The notes under the pieces: model-generated
Told to the model about the DNA's origin: nothing
Seen by the model: the letters and a program-made list of their open reading frames with translations, nothing else
The model's database searches: none
Shown: positions 58,361 to 64,000 of the stretch, one piece after another
How positions within the stretch are numbered: position 1 is the stretch's first letter
How the letters are laid out: every line of letters starts with the position of its first letter
Translations under genes and position numbers: made by a program
From: Motilibacter peucedani
Lineage (GTDB): Bacteria; Actinomycetota; Actinomycetes; Motilibacterales; Motilibacteraceae
Assembly: GCF_003634695.1 (NCBI RefSeq)
Contig: NZ_RBWV01000014.1
Location: 1 to 64,000 of the forward strand
Length of the DNA stretch: 64,000 bases
Direction of reading: 5' to 3'

Positions 58361-60973
58361 TCAGCGCAGCGGCGGGGCCCCCACCGCGGCGGGCTCGGAC
58401 GCGACGGCGTTGGCGACCAGGCCCATCTCGGCCGACGACACGGTCTTGGCCGTCGAGGGCAGGATGCGCACGCTGTAGCCGAACGCGCCGGTGCGGCTCA
58501 GCGTCAGCTGGCCCTCGTAGCGGTGGCGGCCGCCCTCGTAGGCCTCGGCGTGGTGCAGCGTCACCACCGCGGTGTCGGTGAGCTGGTCGTCGGAGCCGAC
58601 CCGCCCGTGCACGAGCTGGACGTCGACGTCGTCGGGAGCCAGCGAGCCGAGCGACACGAACGCCCGCAGGTGCAGGTTCGTGCCGATCTCCGGAGCGTCG
58701 CCGAGGCCCTCGGACTCGACGTGGTCGACGCGTACGTCGTGCCACCCCGCGCGGACCGTCGCCTTCCAGTGCGCGAGCTCCTTGGCCGGCTCGAGCGAGG
58801 GGCCGAGGGCCCGGGTCGAGGCGGCCGCGGGCGCATAGAGGTTGAGCACGTAGTCGCGCACCATCCGGGAGGCCAGCACCTTGGGCCCGAGCGACTGCAG
58901 GGTGTGGCGCACCATCGAGATCCAGCGGGCCGGCGGGGCGCTCGGCGCCTCGCGGTCGTAGAAGCGCGCGGCCACCTGGTTCTCGAGCAGGTCGTAGAGC
59001 GCTTGCGCCTCGAGGTCGTCGCGCCGGTCGGGGTCGGTGACGCCGTCGGCGGTGGGGATCGCCCAGCCGTTCTCGCCGTCGTACCACTCGTCCCACCAGC
59101 CGTCGAGGATCGAGAGGTTGAGCCCGCCGTTGAGCGCGGCCTTCATGCCCGAGGTGCCCGACGCCTCGAGCGGGCGCAACGGGTTGTTGAGCCAGACGTC
59201 GGAGCCCGGCAGCAGCGTCTGGGCCATCGCGATGTCGTAGTTGGGCAGGAAGACGATGCGGTGGCGCACCTCGGGGTCGTCGGTGAACCGCACGAAGTCC
59301 TGGATGAAGCGCTTGCCGCCCTCGTCGGCCGGGTGGGCCTTGCCGGCGACGATGATCTGGATCGGGCGCTCGGGGTGCAGCAGCAGCGACTTCAGGCGCG
59401 CGGGGTCGCGCAGCATGAGCGTGAGCCGCTTGTAGGACGGCACGCGCCGGGCGAAGCCGATGGTGAGCACGTCGGGGTCGAGCGCGCTGTCGATCCAGCC
59501 GAGCTCGGGCTCCGAGGCGCCGCGCTCGAGCCACGCCTCGCGGACGCGGCGGCGGGCGTCCTCGACCAGCTTGGCGCGCAGCGTGCGGCGCACGGACCAC
59601 AGCGCGGGGTCCGAGAGCCGCGAGAGGCCCTCCCAGTCGCGCGCACCGCCCTCGGACTCGGCGGCGGCCAGTGCCTCGCGGGCCACCCAGGTCGGCGCGT
59701 GCACGCCGTTGGTGATCGAGGTGATCGGCACCTCGTCCTGGTCGAAGCCCGGCCACAGCCCGGCGAACATCCCGCGCGAGACGTCGCCGTGGAGCAGCGA
59801 GACGCCGTTGGCGCGCTGGCCGAGCCGCAGGCCCATGACCGCCATGTTGAAGACGCCGGGGTCGCCGCCCTCGTAGGTCTCGGCACCGAGGGCGAGGATG
59901 CGGTCGGCACCGACGCCGGGGGGCGCCAGCTCGCCGGAGAAGTGCTGCTCGACCAGGTCGCGCGGGAAGCGGTCGATGCCCGCCGGCACCGGGGTGTGGG
60001 TGGTGAAGACGGTGCCCGCGCGGACGGCCTCGAGCGCCTCGTCCCAGGTCAGCGACTGCTCGGCGACGAGCTCGCGGATGCGCTCGAGCCCGAGGAAGCC
60101 GGCGTGGCCCTCGTTGGTGTGGAAGACCTCGGGCGCGGGGGCGCCGGTGACGCGGCTGTAGGCGCGCAGCGCGCGCACACCGCCGACGCCGAGCAGCAGC
60201 TCCTGGAGCAGGCGGGTCTCGGTGCCGCCGCCGTAGAGCCGGCCGGTGACCTCGCGCTCGGCGGGCTCGTTCTCCTCGACGTCGGAGTCGAGCATGAGCA
60301 GGGGTACGCGGCCGACCGCCGCGCGCCAGATGCGCGCGTGCAGGTGGCGGCCTCCCGGCAGGGCGAGCGACACGGTGACGGGAGTGCCGTCGGACTCGCG
60401 GAGCAGGCTGATCGGCAGCCCGTTGGGGTCGAGCACCGGGTAGTGCTCCTGCTGCCAGCCCTCCCGCGAGAGCGACTGGCGGAAGTAGCCCGCGCGGTAG
60501 AGCAGGCCGACGCCGACGATCGGCACACCGAGGTCGGAGGCCGACTTCAGGTGGTCGCCGGCGAGGATGCCGAGGCCGCCGCTGTACTGCGGGAGCACCG
60601 AGGTGATGCCGAACTCGGGCGAGAAGTAGGCGATCGAGCGCGGCACGGCCGCGGGGCCGCCGGGCGTGCCCTCGGCCAGCGACTGGTACCACAGCGAGCC
60701 GGAGAGGTAGTCGTGCAGCTCGTTGGCCGCCTCGGCGACCCGGGTCACGAAGCGCGGGTCGGCGGCGAGCTCGTCGAGGCGGGCCGGCGGCAGGGCGCCG
60801 AGCAGGGCCTCGGGGTCGTGGCCGACCGTCTCCCACACCGCCGGGTCGATCGCCTGGAAGATGTCCTGGGTCTCCGGGTGCCAGCACCAGCGCAGGTTGA
60901 GCGCGAGCTCGCCCAGCGGGGCGAGAGCCTCGGGCAGCACGGTGCGCACGGTGAAACGACGGATGGCTCGCAA
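58361..60973 (-). CDS. glgP: Alpha-glucan phosphorylase
   Basis: PLP-dependent GT35 enzyme that releases glucose-1-phosphate from alpha-1,4-glucan. A TTG start with AGGAG five bases upstream gives 870 residues (MRAIRRFTVRTVLPEAL when read from TTG). FSPEFGITSVLPQYSGGLGILAGDHLK near 110, with substrate and glucan contacts, and the PLP-lysine motif GTSGMKAALNGGLN near 600 are diagnostic. The C-terminal 150 residues form an extra beta domain, typical of the mycobacterial-type GlgP near glgE. It is divergent from glgE across 259 bases. The lack of a DUF3417 mismatch favours glgP over malP. Confidence 0.94.
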   Translation of the reverse strand: MRAIRRFTVRTVLPEALAPLGELALNLRWCWHPETQDIFQAIDPAVWETVGHDPEALLGALPPARLDELAADPRFVTRVAEAANELHDYLSGSLWYQSLAEGTPGGPAAVPRSIAYFSPEFGITSVLPQYSGGLGILAGDHLKSASDLGVPIVGVGLLYRAGYFRQSLSREGWQQEHYPVLDPNGLPISLLRESDGTPVTVSLALPGGRHLHARIWRAAVGRVPLLMLDSDVEENEPAEREVTGRLYGGGTETRLLQELLLGVGGVRALRAYSRVTGAPAPEVFHTNEGHAGFLGLERIRELVAEQSLTWDEALEAVRAGTVFTTHTPVPAGIDRFPRDLVEQHFSGELAPPGVGADRILALGAETYEGGDPGVFNMAVMGLRLGQRANGVSLLHGDVSRGMFAGLWPGFDQDEVPITSITNGVHAPTWVAREALAAAESEGGARDWEGLSRLSDPALWSVRRTLRAKLVEDARRRVREAWLERGASEPELGWIDSALDPDVLTIGFARRVPSYKRLTLMLRDPARLKSLLLHPERPIQIIVAGKAHPADEGGKRFIQDFVRFTDDPEVRHRIVFLPNYDIAMAQTLLPGSDVWLNNPLRPLEASGTSGMKAALNGGLNLSILDGWWDEWYDGENGWAIPTADGVTDPDRRDDLEAQALYDLLENQVAARFYDREAPSAPPARWISMVRHTLQSLGPKVLASRMVRDYVLNLYAPAAASTRALGPSLEPAKELAHWKATVRAGWHDVRVDHVESEGLGDAPEIGTNLHLRAFVSLGSLAPDDVDVQLVHGRVGSDDQLTDTAVVTLHHAEAYEGGRHRYEGQLTLSRTGAFGYSVRILPSTAKTVSSAEMGLVANAVASEPAAVGAPPLR

Positions 60974-61232
60974 GTCGACTCCTAGCAGCGGCGGCTGGTG
61001 GCTGGCCCTATGGTCCACCGTCCGGGTCGCGGGCCACAAACTGCTCCCCCGGTGGGTTGGCTCTCCCGCTCGCCGGGGGTATCTGCCACAGTGCACCAGA
61101 CGACCGCACGGCCCCTGCGTACTCCCCACCTCCGCCCCGTCCTGCACCTGTCCCGGACCTCCTCGGGCACTCGCCCGAGGAAGATCGCCGAGACAGGTGA
61201 GGACCCTCGAGACCTGGGTAGGTCCCCTCCCG
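60974..61232. other. Divergent promoter region between glgP and glgE
   Basis: This 259-base region must hold the promoters of both the degrading (glgP) and the building (glgE-treS) arms. I see no clear operator or structured RNA. It is as GC-rich as the genes. Confidence 0.35.
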
Positions 61233-63203
<1,971 letters not shown>

Positions 63204-63210
63204 CTCTCTC

Positions 63211-64000
<790 letters not shown>

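Overview
The window is high-GC DNA with many GTG starts, NTGA stop/start overlaps and dense coding. Gene content and order are typical of an actinobacterium: a class I KARI ilvBNC operon with a peptide attenuator, a gatCAB-ligA-MetE-like-mnmA-cysteine desulfurase block as in mycobacteria, and a GlgE pathway cluster. GC-rich secreted proteins with Ala/Val/Thr beta repeats fit a filamentous or soil actinomycete. The genus cannot be fixed from the sequence. No tRNA, rRNA, CRISPR array, insertion sequence or phage gene was recognised.

Region 1 (1-18.3 kb, mostly minus strand) is branched-chain amino acid and serine synthesis: ilvD, ilvB-ilvN-ilvC, serA, plsC, leuB. Two blocks interrupt it. One is a thiM-thiE-thiD operon under a TPP riboswitch plus a GH13 glucosidase. 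The other is a tandem pair of paralogous large secreted proteins. ilvB is preceded by a 16-residue leader peptide rich in Leu/Val codons, a hairpin and a terminator-like element, i.e. transcription attenuation.

Region 2 (18.4-22.7 kb) holds a secreted FN3 protein, a D-2-hydroxyacid dehydrogenase, ferritin, a 51-residue protein and a GDT1-type membrane protein. Region 3 (22.7-37.5 kb) is information processing: a probable operon MetE-like, ligA, membrane protein, YdeI-like, gatC, gatA, gatB closed by a large palindrome, then an MFS/VOC pair, a 954-residue membrane protein, and cysteine desulfurase with mnmA for tRNA 2-thiouridine.

Region 4 (37.6-56.2 kb) looks like a surface-glycan locus: a GT2, four GT4 glycosyltransferases, a protein that fuses a Wzx-like flippase to a GT-C-like membrane enzyme, a second GT-C-like membrane protein, two GH5-like hydrolases (one secreted, one lipoprotein), a hexapeptide acyltransferase, a DUF4397 protein, a class F sortase with a lipobox, and a SigK-like ECF sigma factor with no adjacent anti-sigma gene. 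The central genes overlap by 4-8 bases and are probably cotranscribed and translationally coupled.

Region 5 (56.2-64 kb) is alpha-glucan metabolism: glgX, glgP, and divergently glgE and treS (cut by the window end). TreS and GlgE interconvert trehalose, maltose-1-phosphate and alpha-glucan, while GlgP and GlgX degrade the glucan. Two related intergenic palindromes (22.7 and 58.3 kb) and a separate exact 51-base palindrome (37.5 kb) punctuate the chromosome.
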